From Maledivibacter sp. (GTDB lineage: Bacteria > Bacillota > Clostridia > Peptostreptococcales > Caminicellaceae), in NCBI GenBank assembly GCA_025210375.1, contig JAOASB010000029.1, positions 62,001-126,000 on the forward strand: a stretch of 64,000 nt of DNA, written 5' to 3'. The notes under the pieces were generated by a model. That model was not told the origin of the DNA and made no database searches. It worked only from the letters and a program-made list of their open reading frames with translations. The first letter of the stretch is position 1; each line of letters starts with the position of its first letter. This document shows positions 29,283-38,657 of this stretch, in pieces. The position numbers and the translations under genes are program-made.

Positions 29283-30233
29283 TTAGTATCGTCTTTGGAA
29301 CTTGCTTCTTATAAAGATTGCTACTGAATTCATTAATAGTAATACCACTAATAACACTACAATAGTGGCAGCAGCTAAATTTGCATATTCCGGTGTTAGA
29401 ACAGTATCAAGTGTCCAATAATAAATCTGAATTGGCAAAGCAGTAAAATCCGACATTATGCCATCGGGTATTCTAAGAATAAGTGTAGGTATCCCAAGTA
29501 CAACTAAAGGAGCTGTTTCTCCAATAGCCCTTGATATAGCTAAAATACACCCCGTCAAAATTCCTGGTAGGGATGCTGGTAAAACAACTGTTCTTATGGT
29601 CGTACATTTCGTCGCTCCCATAGCATATGCTCCATCTCTTAAGAAACCAGGCACCCCTCGTATTGCTTCTTGACTTGCTACAACAATAATAGGCAAAACT
29701 AATAAAGACAATGTTAATCCTCCAGCAAGTATACTGGACCCAAGGCCAAATATTCTTCTAAAAACTGTTAATCCAAGCAATCCAAAAATAACCGACGGTA
29801 CACCGGCCAAATTGGAAATATTAGTTTTGATAAAAGCCTGGAATTTCCCTTGATTTACATATTCTTCTAAATATATAGCCGTTGATACTCCCAATAATAA
29901 CGTTACGGGTATAACAACTGCCATTAGCCAAACTGATCCAATTATAACCCCATATATTCCAGCTTTTTCTGGAAAGATTGATAAATTACTAGTTAAAAAT
30001 TTTAAATCTAGCCATCCAATACTTTGTACGACAATTCTATAAAACAGTATTCCTAATACCATCAAAGCAAATACAGTAGATAGAGAAAAAAGTTTCCTTG
30101 CCACTGTATCTATAAAAATACGTCTTTCCATTCTTTTTTTGGTAATTTCCTTATTTAAGAAGGCCTTTGTACTTTTTTTATTATTTAACCCATTATTTGT
30201 TTCATTTTTTATTAATTCACTTTGATAATCCAT
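29283..30233 (-). CDS. pstA: Phosphate ABC transporter permease PstA
   Basis: A six-transmembrane permease of 316 residues. The cytosolic coupling loop is visible as LRDGAYAMGATKCTTIRTVV before PASLPGILTGCILAISRAIG, typical of PstA, preceded by VPSVIFGLLGL. A polar N-terminal extension of about 45 residues (rich in N and K) comes before the first membrane segment. It nearly abuts pstC (2-bp gap), implying translational coupling. Confidence 0.96.
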   Translation of the reverse strand: MDYQSELIKNETNNGLNNKKSTKAFLNKEITKKRMERRIFIDTVARKLFSLSTVFALMVLGILFYRIVVQSIGWLDLKFLTSNLSIFPEKAGIYGVIIGSVWLMAVVIPVTLLLGVSTAIYLEEYVNQGKFQAFIKTNISNLAGVPSVIFGLLGLTVFRRIFGLGSSILAGGLTLSLLVLPIIVVASQEAIRGVPGFLRDGAYAMGATKCTTIRTVVLPASLPGILTGCILAISRAIGETAPLVVLGIPTLILRIPDGIMSDFTALPIQIYYWTLDTVLTPEYANLAAATIVVLLVVLLLMNSVAIFIRSKFQRRY

Positions 30234-30235
30234 GT

Positions 30236-31159
30236 TTAGTATTCCTCCCTGTATTTATGAGAGATATATTGTGCTATCAAATTCATTAAAAGGGTGAAGA
30301 CAAAAAGTATCAACCCTACTGCATATAAACTATAATAACCCGTTGTTCCCATTCCAGCATCACCACTTGTAAACTCAACAATATAGGCTGTCATTGTTTG
30401 CATTGATTGAGTAATGTCAAAGGTGAAATTCTTTGAACTGCCACTAGCAATTGTGACAATCATGGTTTCTCCAATTGCTCTGGAAATAGCTAGTACAAAA
30501 GAAGCAATAATACCCGAAATAGCAGCAGGAACAACAACTTTTAATGTAACTTCCAATTTTGTTGATCCAAGTGCCAAAGCTCCTTCTCTCATTGAGTTAG
30601 GAACAGAACTCATTGCATCCTCTGATAGTGATGCAACAAGGGGAATAATCATTATACCCATAACGATACCTGGGCTAAGGGCGTTTTTAGCACCTAAGCT
30701 TGGTATCAATTTCATTAATAAAGGTGTAACAAAGGAGTAGGCAAAAAAACCATAAACGATTGTAGGTATCCCAGCTAAAACTTCCATGATTGGTTTTAAA
30801 GCCTTTCTACGTTTCTCAGAAGCAAATTCACTTAAATACATTGCGGCAGTTAATCCTACTGGAACTGCAACACACATTGCAATTAAAGCAGTCATGATTG
30901 TACCACTAATTAATGGTAAGATACCAAAAGTAGGATTTGCACTTAAAGGAGCTAACTTTGTACTAAAAACTTCACCCAAAGGTACTTTTGCAAAAAATTT
31001 ATAAGAATCAAATAATAAAGTCATAACAATTCCAATAGTTGTTAGTATTGAAATTGAAGCTGATAGCAAAAAAAAGTTAGGCATAATTTTTTCAGTTCTA
31101 TTTTTTTTCTTTTTCAAGTTGTTCTTGATTACATCTCTAACACTAACAGCCTTGTTCAT
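30236..31159 (-). CDS. pstC: Phosphate ABC transporter permease PstC
   Basis: A six-transmembrane permease of 307 residues, partner of PstA. It shows AGIPTIVYGFFAYSFVTPLL and the coupling-loop region MREGALALGSTKLEVTLKVV followed by PAAISGIIASFVLAISRAIG. GGAGGGGG precedes the ATG. It follows pstS by about 120 bp, a gap often used for differential expression of the binding protein. Confidence 0.96.
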   Translation of the reverse strand: MNKAVSVRDVIKNNLKKKKNRTEKIMPNFFLLSASISILTTIGIVMTLLFDSYKFFAKVPLGEVFSTKLAPLSANPTFGILPLISGTIMTALIAMCVAVPVGLTAAMYLSEFASEKRRKALKPIMEVLAGIPTIVYGFFAYSFVTPLLMKLIPSLGAKNALSPGIVMGIMIIPLVASLSEDAMSSVPNSMREGALALGSTKLEVTLKVVVPAAISGIIASFVLAISRAIGETMIVTIASGSSKNFTFDITQSMQTMTAYIVEFTSGDAGMGTTGYYSLYAVGLILFVFTLLMNLIAQYISHKYREEY

Positions 31160-31281
31160 TAAACCCCCTCCGTTCTATATGCTTAATTCAGTAGTCATCA
31201 TAAACAGCACTAAGATGAGAATCATAGTATCTTCTCATCTTAATGTTAAACTATCTAATACTTTAGACTACCTTCATAATC

Positions 31282-32301
31282 TTACTTTATTGCTTCTACT
31301 TGCTTCAGATATTCATTGTAAACTTCTGAAGGCAATGGAGCAAATCCGTTATCACCTGCTAATCTTGCAGCACCTTTATGGGATACAACATACTTAGCAA
31401 AATCAAGCACTTCTGGTTTTCCCTTAGCATGATTTACATTTAAGTATGTGAACACAGGACGAGTAAACCCAGAGTATGGTAGATCTTCTCCTATTGTTTC
31501 TAAAGTTGGTTCAACCCCACCATTTCCAAAATCAACTGAAACTGCTTGAAGTTTATCTTGGTTATTAACATAATATCCAAAGCCAAAGAATGCAATAGCA
31601 TTTTTATCATTTGCAACTAAGTCAACTAATGTAGAATACTCTTGTTGTAAATTAGCTGTTTTAACCATATCTTTCTTATCTAATATCTTCTCAAAGAAGA
31701 ACTCAAAAGTTCCATGGTTCTCATTTGGTCCATAGAATTTAATTTCTTCCTTAGGCCATTCTGCTCTTATATCTGACCAAAGAACTTTGTCATTTGCCTT
31801 ATATGCACCTGAAATATACATACTAACGATTTCTTCCCTTGTCATTTCTTTTGCCCAATTATTATCCTTGTTAATAACCATTGTTAATCCGTCAAGAGCT
31901 AATTTGAATTCTAAAACATCCTCACCAAGCTTCAATCCTTTTTCTTCAAGAGCAGCTACTTCCTTATCCTTTATTTTTCTGGAAGCATCAGAAAAATCAG
32001 TTTCTCCTGGTATGAATTTTTTGAAACCTGCACTTGATCCGGCACGACCTACTTGGACACTTACTTTGTTTTGTTCATTTACCATATATTCTTCTGCGAT
32101 ATGTGCCATTAAAGGGTACACCGTTCCCGATCCATCAACAATTACTGTGCCATTAAACTCTCCTTTCTTTGGTTCTTCTATATTTTTATTTTCTTCTGCT
32201 TTTTTAGTTTCCTCCGGCTGTCCACTAGTTTCACCACTACATCCCACCACAGAAATCATTAAGATTGTCATTAGCACTGCTAATAATATTTTTTTAAACA
32301 T
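31282..32301 (-). CDS. pstS: Phosphate-binding lipoprotein PstS
   Basis: The extracellular phosphate receptor of the Pst importer. A lipoprotein signal ends VVGCSGE (Cys about 20) and is followed by a charged linker and the PBP domain with phosphate-contact motifs VDGSGTVYPLMAHIAEEY and GRAGSSAGFKKF (serine-rich loop), plus the later GPNENHGTFEFF. I start it at the ATG at 32299-32301 because GGGGGAGC lies 7 bp upstream; the longer frame to 32373 runs back towards the promoter area. It heads the pst unit and lies 90 bp after a PhoP box. Confidence 0.95.
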   Translation of the reverse strand: MFKKILLAVLMTILMISVVGCSGETSGQPEETKKAEENKNIEEPKKGEFNGTVIVDGSGTVYPLMAHIAEEYMVNEQNKVSVQVGRAGSSAGFKKFIPGETDFSDASRKIKDKEVAALEEKGLKLGEDVLEFKLALDGLTMVINKDNNWAKEMTREEIVSMYISGAYKANDKVLWSDIRAEWPKEEIKFYGPNENHGTFEFFFEKILDKKDMVKTANLQQEYSTLVDLVANDKNAIAFFGFGYYVNNQDKLQAVSVDFGNGGVEPTLETIGEDLPYSGFTRPVFTYLNVNHAKGKPEVLDFAKYVVSHKGAARLAGDNGFAPLPSEVYNEYLKQVEAIK

Positions 32302-32390
32302 GAATAAGCTCCCCCTAATCCATTGATATTTTTTTATGTTCATTACATATACTAATATACTTAAAAATGCCATTTACTTTGTTATGGTGA

Positions 32391-32418
32391 TGTAAACTAT
32401 TTGTTAAGAACTTGTTAA
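32391..32418 (-). promoter_or_regulatory. PhoP (Pho box) operator of the pst operon
   Basis: On the minus strand three hexamers, TTAACA, TTAACA and TTTACA, occur with exactly 11-bp periodicity (32418-32413, 32407-32402, 32396-32391). This matches the TT(A/C/T)ACA direct-repeat binding site of Bacillus-type PhoP, and the position upstream of pstS is right. Confidence 0.87.
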
Positions 32419-32425
32419 TTTGCAA

Positions 32426-32470
32426 AAAAAATAATGCATATGGGGAGTATGCCCTATATGCATTATTTTT
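32426..32470. terminator. Bidirectional terminator hairpin upstream of the Pho box
   Basis: AAAAATAATGCATATGGGG and the near-inverse ending ATATGCATTATTTTT make a stem of about 18 bp. It sits just before the Pho box and would insulate pst from read-through. Confidence 0.75.
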
Positions 32471-32635
32471 AGATGTAGGATATTATAAGGATTTAAGGGA
32501 TATTTAATTTTGCATCCCCTCCAAAATTTCTAGAAATATCGAATATTGAAATATATATATTAAGTTTTGCCATATGAATTCTATTCAAGTTAATAAAACA
32601 AATTTATTTACAATGATAACCATATCTAATCTTAA

Positions 32636-32757
32636 TCGAGGAAATTGCATAATTCTAACTTGGTTAAGTTGTATAATAAATATGACATGCCTCTAGGGCA
32701 TTTAAGACTACCTGTAGTAGTAAATTTTTGAGGATTATAATTATGCAATTTGCTCAA
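32636..32757. repeat. MITE-like repeat (AAATTGCATAA family), copy 4
   Basis: A 122-bp unit from ATCGAGGAAATTGCATAATT to AATTATGCAATTTGCTCAA, with inner ACTTGGTTAAGTTGTATA and ACTACCTGTAGTAGTAAAT. It has no coding capacity and lies between ilvB and the pst control region. Confidence 0.8.
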
Positions 32758-32802
32758 TCAATTATTTGTTAAATTCATGCTAATCCTTTCATAATTGAAC
32801 AA

Positions 32803-32833
32803 AAAAAGAATCCTTTTTATAAGGATTCTTTTT
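32803..32833 (-). terminator. Terminator after ilvB
   Basis: AAAAAGAATCC and GGATTCTTTTT pair around TTTTTATAA, followed on the minus strand by a T run. It closes the ilv unit. Confidence 0.85.
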
Positions 32834-32840
32834 ATAAGGA

Positions 32841-34505
32841 TTATTCTTTTCCCTCAATTAAATTATCAATTGGTTTTCCCGGTGGCACTATTGGATATAC
32901 GCATTCATCTTTATCTATTTTGCAATCAATAATAGCTGCTCTTCCACTCTTTGATACTTTTTCTAATATATCAGCTAAACTCGATATATCTTCTACTTTA
33001 TAACCGTCAAGGCCATAGGCACCAGCCAGTTTTACATGATCAACATCTTGACTAATATCAGTTTCTGAATATCTGCCGTTTTTAAAAAGCTTTTGCCACT
33101 GTCTTACCATTCCAAGGGTACTGTTGTTTAATAGTAAGGTTATGGTGGGCAGCTTGTATTTCGATACAGTTGCAAGCTCGTTACAATTCATTCTAAAGCT
33201 CCCATCACCAGTTATGTGCAATACCCTTCTTTCTGGATATGCAATTTGCGCTCCTATAGCAGCTCCCAGTCCATATCCCATTGTTCCTAATCCTCCCGAG
33301 GTTAGAAAGCTTCTTGGCTTACTAAATTGCCAGTATTGAGCTGTCCACATCTGATGCTGTCCCACATCTGTGACAACTATAGTATCCTCACCTAGTATCC
33401 TGTTAGCTGTTTCAATGATGTTTTTAGGAGTAAATTCTTTATTCTTCAATACATTGTTCTGCTTCCATGACTCAATTTCCTCAAACCATTCAAATCTATC
33501 CTTATAACTAATATCATCAATTAACTTACCCAAAATTTCCTTTACATCCCCAATAATAGATAGATTAGCTTTTTTATTTTTACTTATCTCCGTTCTATCG
33601 ATATCTATATGGATTACCTTAGCCTGTGGAGCAAATTTATTTACATTTCCCACAACTCGATCACTAAATCTAGCTCCAACAGCAATTACTAAATCACTAT
33701 TTGTTACTGCTAAATTTGCTTCTCTAAAACCATGCATTCCTACTAACCCCAAGGATAAGGAGTCTTCCCTTGGATAATTCCCAAGCCCCATTAATGTATT
33801 GACTACTGGGATGTTCGCTTGCTGTGAAAATTTATATAATTCTTCAGCTGCATCTGATATAACAACTCCACCTCCAGCATATATAACTGGTTTTAAAGAA
33901 TTATTTATTATATCCGCGGCCTTTTCTAAAAGCTGTTCCTCTGCCACACTTGCATCACCATATTTGTCATCGTTATAATTACTATCATAATAAGTTGTTT
34001 CCAAGAATATATCCTTTGGAATATCTATTAGTACTGGTCCAGGTCTTCCACTTTTAGCTGTATGGAAGGCCTCCCTAATAATATTAGCCAAATCATTTAC
34101 ATCTTCTACTAAATAATTATGTTTAGTAATGGGTAGTGAAATCCCTGTAATATCTACTTCTTGAAATGAATCCTTCCCAAGTAGGGATCTGGGAACCTGA
34201 CCAGTAAAAACTACTAATGGAACTGAATCTAAAAAAGCCGTAGCTATACCAGTAATAGTGTTGGTTGCCCCTGGCCCGGATGTGGCAAAGCATACTCCTA
34301 CTTTTCCAGTTGAACGTGAGTATCCATCGGCACTATGAACTGCTCCCTGCTCGTGGGCGGTAATGATATGAGTAAATCTATCAAAGTTGTCATATAAAGC
34401 ATCATATAATGGAATAACTGCTCCACCGGGATATCCAAAAATTGTATCAACAGCTTGTTCCTTTAAGCATTCTAATACAATTTGCGCTCCACTTAGCTTC
34501 ATCAT
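32841..34505 (-). CDS. ilvB: Acetolactate synthase large (catalytic) subunit
   Basis: A ThDP enzyme that condenses two pyruvates (or pyruvate plus 2-ketobutyrate), the first common step of branched-chain amino acid synthesis. The 554-residue protein has the ThDP-activating Glu in AHEQGAVHSADGYSR, the FAD/regulatory middle domain, and the ThDP/Mg motif GDGSFRMNCNELATVSKY with LLLNNSTLGMVRQWQ. Length is standard. AAGGTGAAATG precedes; the start could be either of two adjacent ATGs (34505 or 34502). It is the last gene in the unusual order ilvN-ilvC-ilvB behind a T-box. Confidence 0.96.
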   Translation of the reverse strand: MMKLSGAQIVLECLKEQAVDTIFGYPGGAVIPLYDALYDNFDRFTHIITAHEQGAVHSADGYSRSTGKVGVCFATSGPGATNTITGIATAFLDSVPLVVFTGQVPRSLLGKDSFQEVDITGISLPITKHNYLVEDVNDLANIIREAFHTAKSGRPGPVLIDIPKDIFLETTYYDSNYNDDKYGDASVAEEQLLEKAADIINNSLKPVIYAGGGVVISDAAEELYKFSQQANIPVVNTLMGLGNYPREDSLSLGLVGMHGFREANLAVTNSDLVIAVGARFSDRVVGNVNKFAPQAKVIHIDIDRTEISKNKKANLSIIGDVKEILGKLIDDISYKDRFEWFEEIESWKQNNVLKNKEFTPKNIIETANRILGEDTIVVTDVGQHQMWTAQYWQFSKPRSFLTSGGLGTMGYGLGAAIGAQIAYPERRVLHITGDGSFRMNCNELATVSKYKLPTITLLLNNSTLGMVRQWQKLFKNGRYSETDISQDVDHVKLAGAYGLDGYKVEDISSLADILEKVSKSGRAAIIDCKIDKDECVYPIVPPGKPIDNLIEGKE

Positions 34506-34576
34506 TTCACCTTCTTTCTATTTATATCAATTTCTAAGCATATCACCTTCATGCCATGATTTTAAGCTTAATTTTA

Positions 34577-35569
34577 CTATTCTTTAATCCATTCCATCAT
34601 ACTTCTTAAGTTTTTGCCTACTTCAACAATAGGATGCTCCAGCTCTTTTTTCTTTATGGAATTAAATACTGGTCTATTTAACATATTTTCAGATAACCAA
34701 TTTTTTGCAAATACACCCGTTTGAATCTCATGAAGTACATTTTTCATTTCTTTACGGGTTTCTTCATTGATAATTCTTCTACCAACCATATAATCCCCAT
34801 ATTCTGCAGTATCGCTTACACTATACCTCATTTTTTCAAAGCCGCCTTCATAAAGCAAATCTACAATAAGCTTGAGTTCATGCAGACATTCAAAATATGC
34901 TATTTCCGGCTGATAACCAGCTTCTACCAAGGTGTCAAATCCAGCTTTAATAAGTTCTGTTGCTCCTCCACATAAGACACTTTGTTCACCGAATAAGTCG
35001 GTTTCAGTTTCTTCCTTAAAGGTTGTCTCTAGAACCCCTGCCCTCGCTGCTCCTATACCCTTAGCATAGGCTAAAGCTACATCCTTTGCCCTGCCAGTAT
35101 AGTCTTGGTACACAGCCAACAATGCAGGCACTCCTTTACCATCTTCATATACTCTTCTAACCAAATGTCCTGGTCCCTTTGGTGCAACCATAAATACATC
35201 TACATATTTAGGTGGTACTATCTGGCTAAAATGAATATTGAATCCATGGGCAAATACTAATGCATTTCCTTCCTCTAAATTTTCCATTATATGGTCAGTA
35301 TATACCTTCCTCTGATGTTCATCGGGTACTAGAATCATAACAATATCACTATTTTTAGCCGCATCGGCTACTTCTAAAACCTCTAGTCCTTGTGCTTCTG
35401 CTTTGCTCCATGATTTACTCCCCTTGTACAAGCCCACTACTACATCTACTCCACTTTCCTTTAAATTTAATGCATGGGCATGACCTTGACTACCAAAGCC
35501 TATAACTGCTACCTTTTTATCCTTTAATAAATCCAAATTTGCATCATCATTATAGTACATCTTTGCCAT
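34577..35569 (-). CDS. ilvC: Ketol-acid reductoisomerase (class I)
   Basis: Converts acetolactate or acetohydroxybutyrate to the dihydroxy acids with NAD(P)H. The 330-residue, class I length protein has the Rossmann motif [17 protein letters not shown], the Mg-binding Asp/Glu region ([16 protein letters not shown]) and the C-terminal knotted domain ([25 protein letters not shown]). The coenzyme-specificity loop reads GLYKGSKSW; the Lys and Ser residues favour NADPH. It lies between ilvN and ilvB. GGGGGAAT precedes the ATG. Confidence 0.97.
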   Translation of the reverse strand: MAKMYYNDDANLDLLKDKKVAVIGFGSQGHAHALNLKESGVDVVVGLYKGSKSWSKAEAQGLEVLEVADAAKNSDIVMILVPDEHQRKVYTDHIMENLEEGNALVFAHGFNIHFSQIVPPKYVDVFMVAPKGPGHLVRRVYEDGKGVPALLAVYQDYTGRAKDVALAYAKGIGAARAGVLETTFKEETETDLFGEQSVLCGGATELIKAGFDTLVEAGYQPEIAYFECLHELKLIVDLLYEGGFEKMRYSVSDTAEYGDYMVGRRIINEETRKEMKNVLHEIQTGVFAKNWLSENMLNRPVFNSIKKKELEHPIVEVGKNLRSMMEWIKE

Positions 35570-35586
35570 TTTAAATTCCCCCTATT

Positions 35587-35829
35587 TTAATTGATTTCCC
35601 TTATCTCATGTACATTTACAAGTTTTTCCATTTGATTTATTGCTTGATTTACACCAAGATTCAATCCATCCCTTATTGTTATCTCCAAATTAGAATACTG
35701 TGAGTTTTCTATTCCTTCCATATTTACACTTCTTATGTCAAACCTCTTTCTTTTTAAGAGGCCTACAACTCTGATTAGGGTTTCCAAACCATTATCGACT
35801 CGACATGAAAGTTTTTTTTCCAATCCCAT
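35587..35829 (-). CDS. ilvN: Acetolactate synthase small subunit, ACT-only short form
   Basis: The regulatory subunit that activates IlvB and mediates valine feedback. With the start at the ATG at 35827-35829 (AAGGAG four bases upstream) it has 80 residues, essentially one ACT domain (LSCRVDNGLETLIRVVGLLK; IRSVNMEGIENSQYSNLEIT). It lacks the C-terminal domain of the usual about 160-residue IlvH. The longer frame from 35865 has no good site. It is the first gene after the T-box, upstream of ilvC. Confidence 0.86.
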   Translation of the reverse strand: MGLEKKLSCRVDNGLETLIRVVGLLKRKRFDIRSVNMEGIENSQYSNLEITIRDGLNLGVNQAINQMEKLVNVHEIREIN

Positions 35830-35936
35830 CTCACTCCTTAAATTTAATATTATTTTCATGAACAATAAAAGCTCGGGGACATCGAGTCCCTTCCCTTTTG
35901 GTCGAATTTCTCTTGGAGAAATGACCTACAATAAAA

Positions 35937-36232
35937 AATCTCCCGCCCCTAAGATAATAAAACTTTATCTTAGGGACGAGAGATTATACTCGCGGTACCA
36001 CCCTAGTTTCAATTATAGATTAATTGACACTCTATTCAGGTCGAAGAACTATTACTTGAACCCTAGCTATATAACGGTAGCACCCGACCTAATCTATTGG
36101 GACACGTCCTTTCAATCAGGCAGTTCAAGAGTGATCATTACATACCTACTTTAACACCAACTTCCAGCAACCGTTGGCTCTCTGTAGTAAAAGTATAGAT
36201 ATCTTTCTCTCTATCAGCACTTTTTCATATTT
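35937..36232 (-). promoter_or_regulatory. T-box leader of the ilv operon
   Basis: On the minus strand the T-box core AGGGTGGTACCGCG (36004-35991) is followed by a terminator with a strong stem (CTCTCGTCCCTAAGATAA against its inverse, then TTTTTTATTG). Upstream a stem I region shows AGAGAGCC and GCTGGAAGTTGG. The likely specifier is ATC in AATGATCACTC, suggesting tRNA-Ile. The T-box is certain; the specifier is inference. Confidence 0.93.
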
Positions 36233-36388
36233 TATTGAATATTTATGAAAATTATACTACCCTTATGCACAGAAGTCAATATTATTTTTGAATTTTCTAA
36301 ATAATTTTTATTCATACAATTTTTTTATATAAATATAGATGTGTGATAAAGAAAATTACACTTCAATAACAAGTTAAGCCATAAAGAG

Positions 36389-36424
36389 AAAAAAGCTTAT
36401 AAAATTATAAATTTTCTAAGCTTC
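36389..36424 (-). terminator. Terminator after the LysM protein gene
   Basis: AGAAGCTTAGAAAATTT and AATTTTATAAGCTTTTTT pair imperfectly, with a T run at the minus-strand 3' end. Confidence 0.75.
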
Positions 36425-36438
36425 TGATGATAATATCC

Positions 36439-37614
36439 TTATTTCAACCCTGCTGATATTTTTATATTGTCTTGATGGTTATAGTCTATGGCCCCATCCT
36501 TATGTCTTGTACTATTTGCAAAGTGTATGTCCATATGTCCCGTTACGCCATTGTTATTGATGTATTGTATGTCATGGGGCATCGATGATGCTGAAGCTGC
36601 TATTTTTCTATCGTTAACCTGGACTATAACAGGCCTAGTTTTCCAGCTATAACTTCCCCCCCATACCTCTTTCATAATACCAGAATCATATGTTGTTAAT
36701 GGCTCACAATCTGCATGATTAGCTCCTATAGTTCTTTTCATTGTCCATTCCTTACCACTATAAAAATCTCTAACTTTAAATACCTTTCCTATAGGTGCCA
36801 CATATTGTGCCTCTGTCCACCAATCTAGATACTCACCATATTTTTCTCCTAGAGTATTTTTAACTGGTACATTATGAACTGGAATTTTCAATACATCTCC
36901 AATATCTAGCATAGTATTTTCATTCATATTATTGGCTTTAATTAACTCGTACTGTGGAATCCCAAATTTAATTGATATATTCCAAAAATTATCGCCTTTT
37001 TGAACTGTATAGTAGCTATATGTTATAGAAACTTCACTATTATTATTCTCAATTAAAGATTCATTGCTAATGGATTCTTCATTGGGAATAAGTATCTTTT
37101 GCCCTATGGAAAGGTGACTATATTGATTTGCATTATTTACCTTCAATAATTCATTTATATCTACACAGTATTTTTGACTTATTTTCCAATAGGTGTCTCC
37201 AGCTTCCACCACATGCCCTTTGTAGTTATTTGATTTAGGAATGATTATTACATCATTTACATTCATATTAGTTTGTGAATTATCCTTGTTAACTTCTATT
37301 AACTCATTGATATCCACATTAAATTTCTGACTTATCCTCCAGTATGTATCTCCCCAAACTACTTTATATAACAACTTTTCATCGGAATTGAAAGGAAGCT
37401 TTATAGTTTGTCCAACATTTAGATAAGGATTAGTATATGCTGAGTTCTCATCAAGAAGTTCATCTAAATCAATACCATATCTTTGACTTATTTTCCAATA
37501 GGTATCCCCACTCTTTGCCTGATAAGAAATTGAGTCTGCAAAAACATTAATACCACTTTGAGACAGCAAAGCCAATCCAATTATGCCTCCAATAACAACT
37601 TTTTTAAAATTCAT
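36439..37614 (-). CDS. Secreted protein with four LysM repeats and an unassigned C-terminal domain
   Basis: A signal peptide (about 1-26) is followed by four LysM repeats, roughly 29-74, 81-126, 133-177 and 200-246, each with the pattern GDTYWKIS...LNVGQ.I.LP, which bind peptidoglycan. Residues about 262-391 form a separate domain with SGKEWTMKRTIGANHADCEP, KTRPVIVQVNDRKIAAS, ASSMPHD and a histidine-rich GHMDIHFANSTRHKDG. I do not recognise this domain by name. The His/Asp cluster could bind metal, hinting at a hydrolase or wall-modifying role, but this is inference. GGGGGT precedes the ATG. It appears monocistronic. Confidence 0.86.
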   Translation of the reverse strand: MNFKKVVIGGIIGLALLSQSGINVFADSISYQAKSGDTYWKISQRYGIDLDELLDENSAYTNPYLNVGQTIKLPFNSDEKLLYKVVWGDTYWRISQKFNVDINELIEVNKDNSQTNMNVNDVIIIPKSNNYKGHVVEAGDTYWKISQKYCVDINELLKVNNANQYSHLSIGQKILIPNEESISNESLIENNNSEVSITYSYYTVQKGDNFWNISIKFGIPQYELIKANNMNENTMLDIGDVLKIPVHNVPVKNTLGEKYGEYLDWWTEAQYVAPIGKVFKVRDFYSGKEWTMKRTIGANHADCEPLTTYDSGIMKEVWGGSYSWKTRPVIVQVNDRKIAASASSMPHDIQYINNNGVTGHMDIHFANSTRHKDGAIDYNHQDNIKISAGLK

Positions 37615-37771
37615 TTTTGACCCCCTTGTGAATTTAACTTTCCCTGTTATTTATTCGACATATTTCGACATTGACCTTTATGTAAGATTTCCCAAATAAA
37701 AGCTTAAGAACATCAAGTCATTGAGTTCTTAGTCATATTTCACTTTTAGAACTACCCCACAATACCACAAT

Positions 37772-37814
37772 AAAAATAAGCGACCATTTTTCTATTTATG
37801 GTCGCTTATTTTTA
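37772..37814. terminator. Terminator after the PrcB-like gene
   Basis: AAAAATAAGCGACCAT and ATGGTCGCTTATTTTT form a perfect 16-bp stem directly after the stop codon. Confidence 0.9.
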
Positions 37815-38303
37815 CTATTCCTCAGATCGGGTTTTTAACTCAATTCTATATGGTAAGTCATCTAAATCAGTTTTCGCAACTATATATGGATATGTAATTG
37901 CCTCTGTTACAACATCTCCCGGTTTTGGGTCTGTGAATTTAGCATATACTACTAGTTTGTATTTATCCTCTTCGTCTTTAACCTTTTCGATTTTATCTAT
38001 ATCAACCGAATACCCACCAGTAGGCTTTTCTCCCCTTGTAACAACCACAAAAATTTCTCCATTAACCTTACAAGCTAATGCTCTTTCTAAAGTTTGGTAT
38101 CTAGGTAATATTTCCTTTATTTTTCCCGGTATCTCTTTTTGGCTAAGAACCTTAAATTCAACTTTATCATCATCATTAGTGAAGTGTTTTATTGCCATGG
38201 TCCCACTTATTAGAACTAGAATAACTACTAATAGAATCATAAGAGATTTCAAATTTAAAAATCTCTTCATACTGGTATTTGATTTTTTCATATTGGATTC
38301 CAT
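37815..38303 (-). CDS. Membrane-anchored PrcB-like protein
   Basis: A single N-terminal membrane helix (LMILLVVILVLISGTMAIK) precedes an extracellular domain of about 120 residues resembling the PrcB C-terminal domain, with the tell-tale VVVTRGEKPTGGYSVDIDKI and the end TYPYIVAKTDLDDLPYRIEL. PrcB is named from a subunit of the Treponema protease complex; in Firmicutes the family is widespread with unknown role. I choose the ATG at 38301-38303 (GGGGAGGG upstream, spacing about 10); the ATG pair at 38336 lacks a site. It stands alone between terminators. Confidence 0.75.
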   Translation of the reverse strand: MESNMKKSNTSMKRFLNLKSLMILLVVILVLISGTMAIKHFTNDDDKVEFKVLSQKEIPGKIKEILPRYQTLERALACKVNGEIFVVVTRGEKPTGGYSVDIDKIEKVKDEEDKYKLVVYAKFTDPKPGDVVTEAITYPYIVAKTDLDDLPYRIELKTRSEE

Positions 38304-38536
38304 TTCTACGATTCCCTCCCCTTTACTTGTCATCATTCAATCTATTAAATACTATTCAAAAAAAGGTACAAATATTCCATACTGGGAAAATTGGGTTGAT
38401 TCCTTTTTCAAATTTTTTATCACAATAAATGGGAAATATTTTTAGTGTAGGTTCAATATTACCTACATATTATTAGAAACTAGTAGTCTGGGAGAGCTTC
38501 AATATATATTTACATATCTACTTTAATAGAACCCCA

Positions 38537-38621
38537 AAAACAAAATTAGCCACTGGGGTTTCCTTTTAGCTCCCTCTACAAACCTGTTTGCAAAGGAGCT
38601 TAAAGGAATTCTCAGTGGCTA
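38537..38621 (-). terminator. Large branched terminator after the transketolase genes
   Basis: TAGCCACTG and CAGTGGCTA close a long structure that also contains nested pairs (CCTTTAAGCTCC against GGAGCTAAAAGG), followed on the minus strand by ATTTTGTTTTT. It is much larger than the other terminators in the window. Confidence 0.65.
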
Positions 38622-38657
38622 TTACATGTTATAAGCATATATAGATATGCTAACTTA

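Noticed and set aside
31787..32326. A 179-codon plus-strand frame over pstS
   Set aside because: It is antisense to a clear PstS and its promoter region; composition is that of a shadow frame.
37798..38445. A 215-codon plus-strand frame over the PrcB-like gene
   Set aside because: The minus-strand product has a membrane helix and PrcB motifs, and a terminator in the right place; the plus frame has neither.
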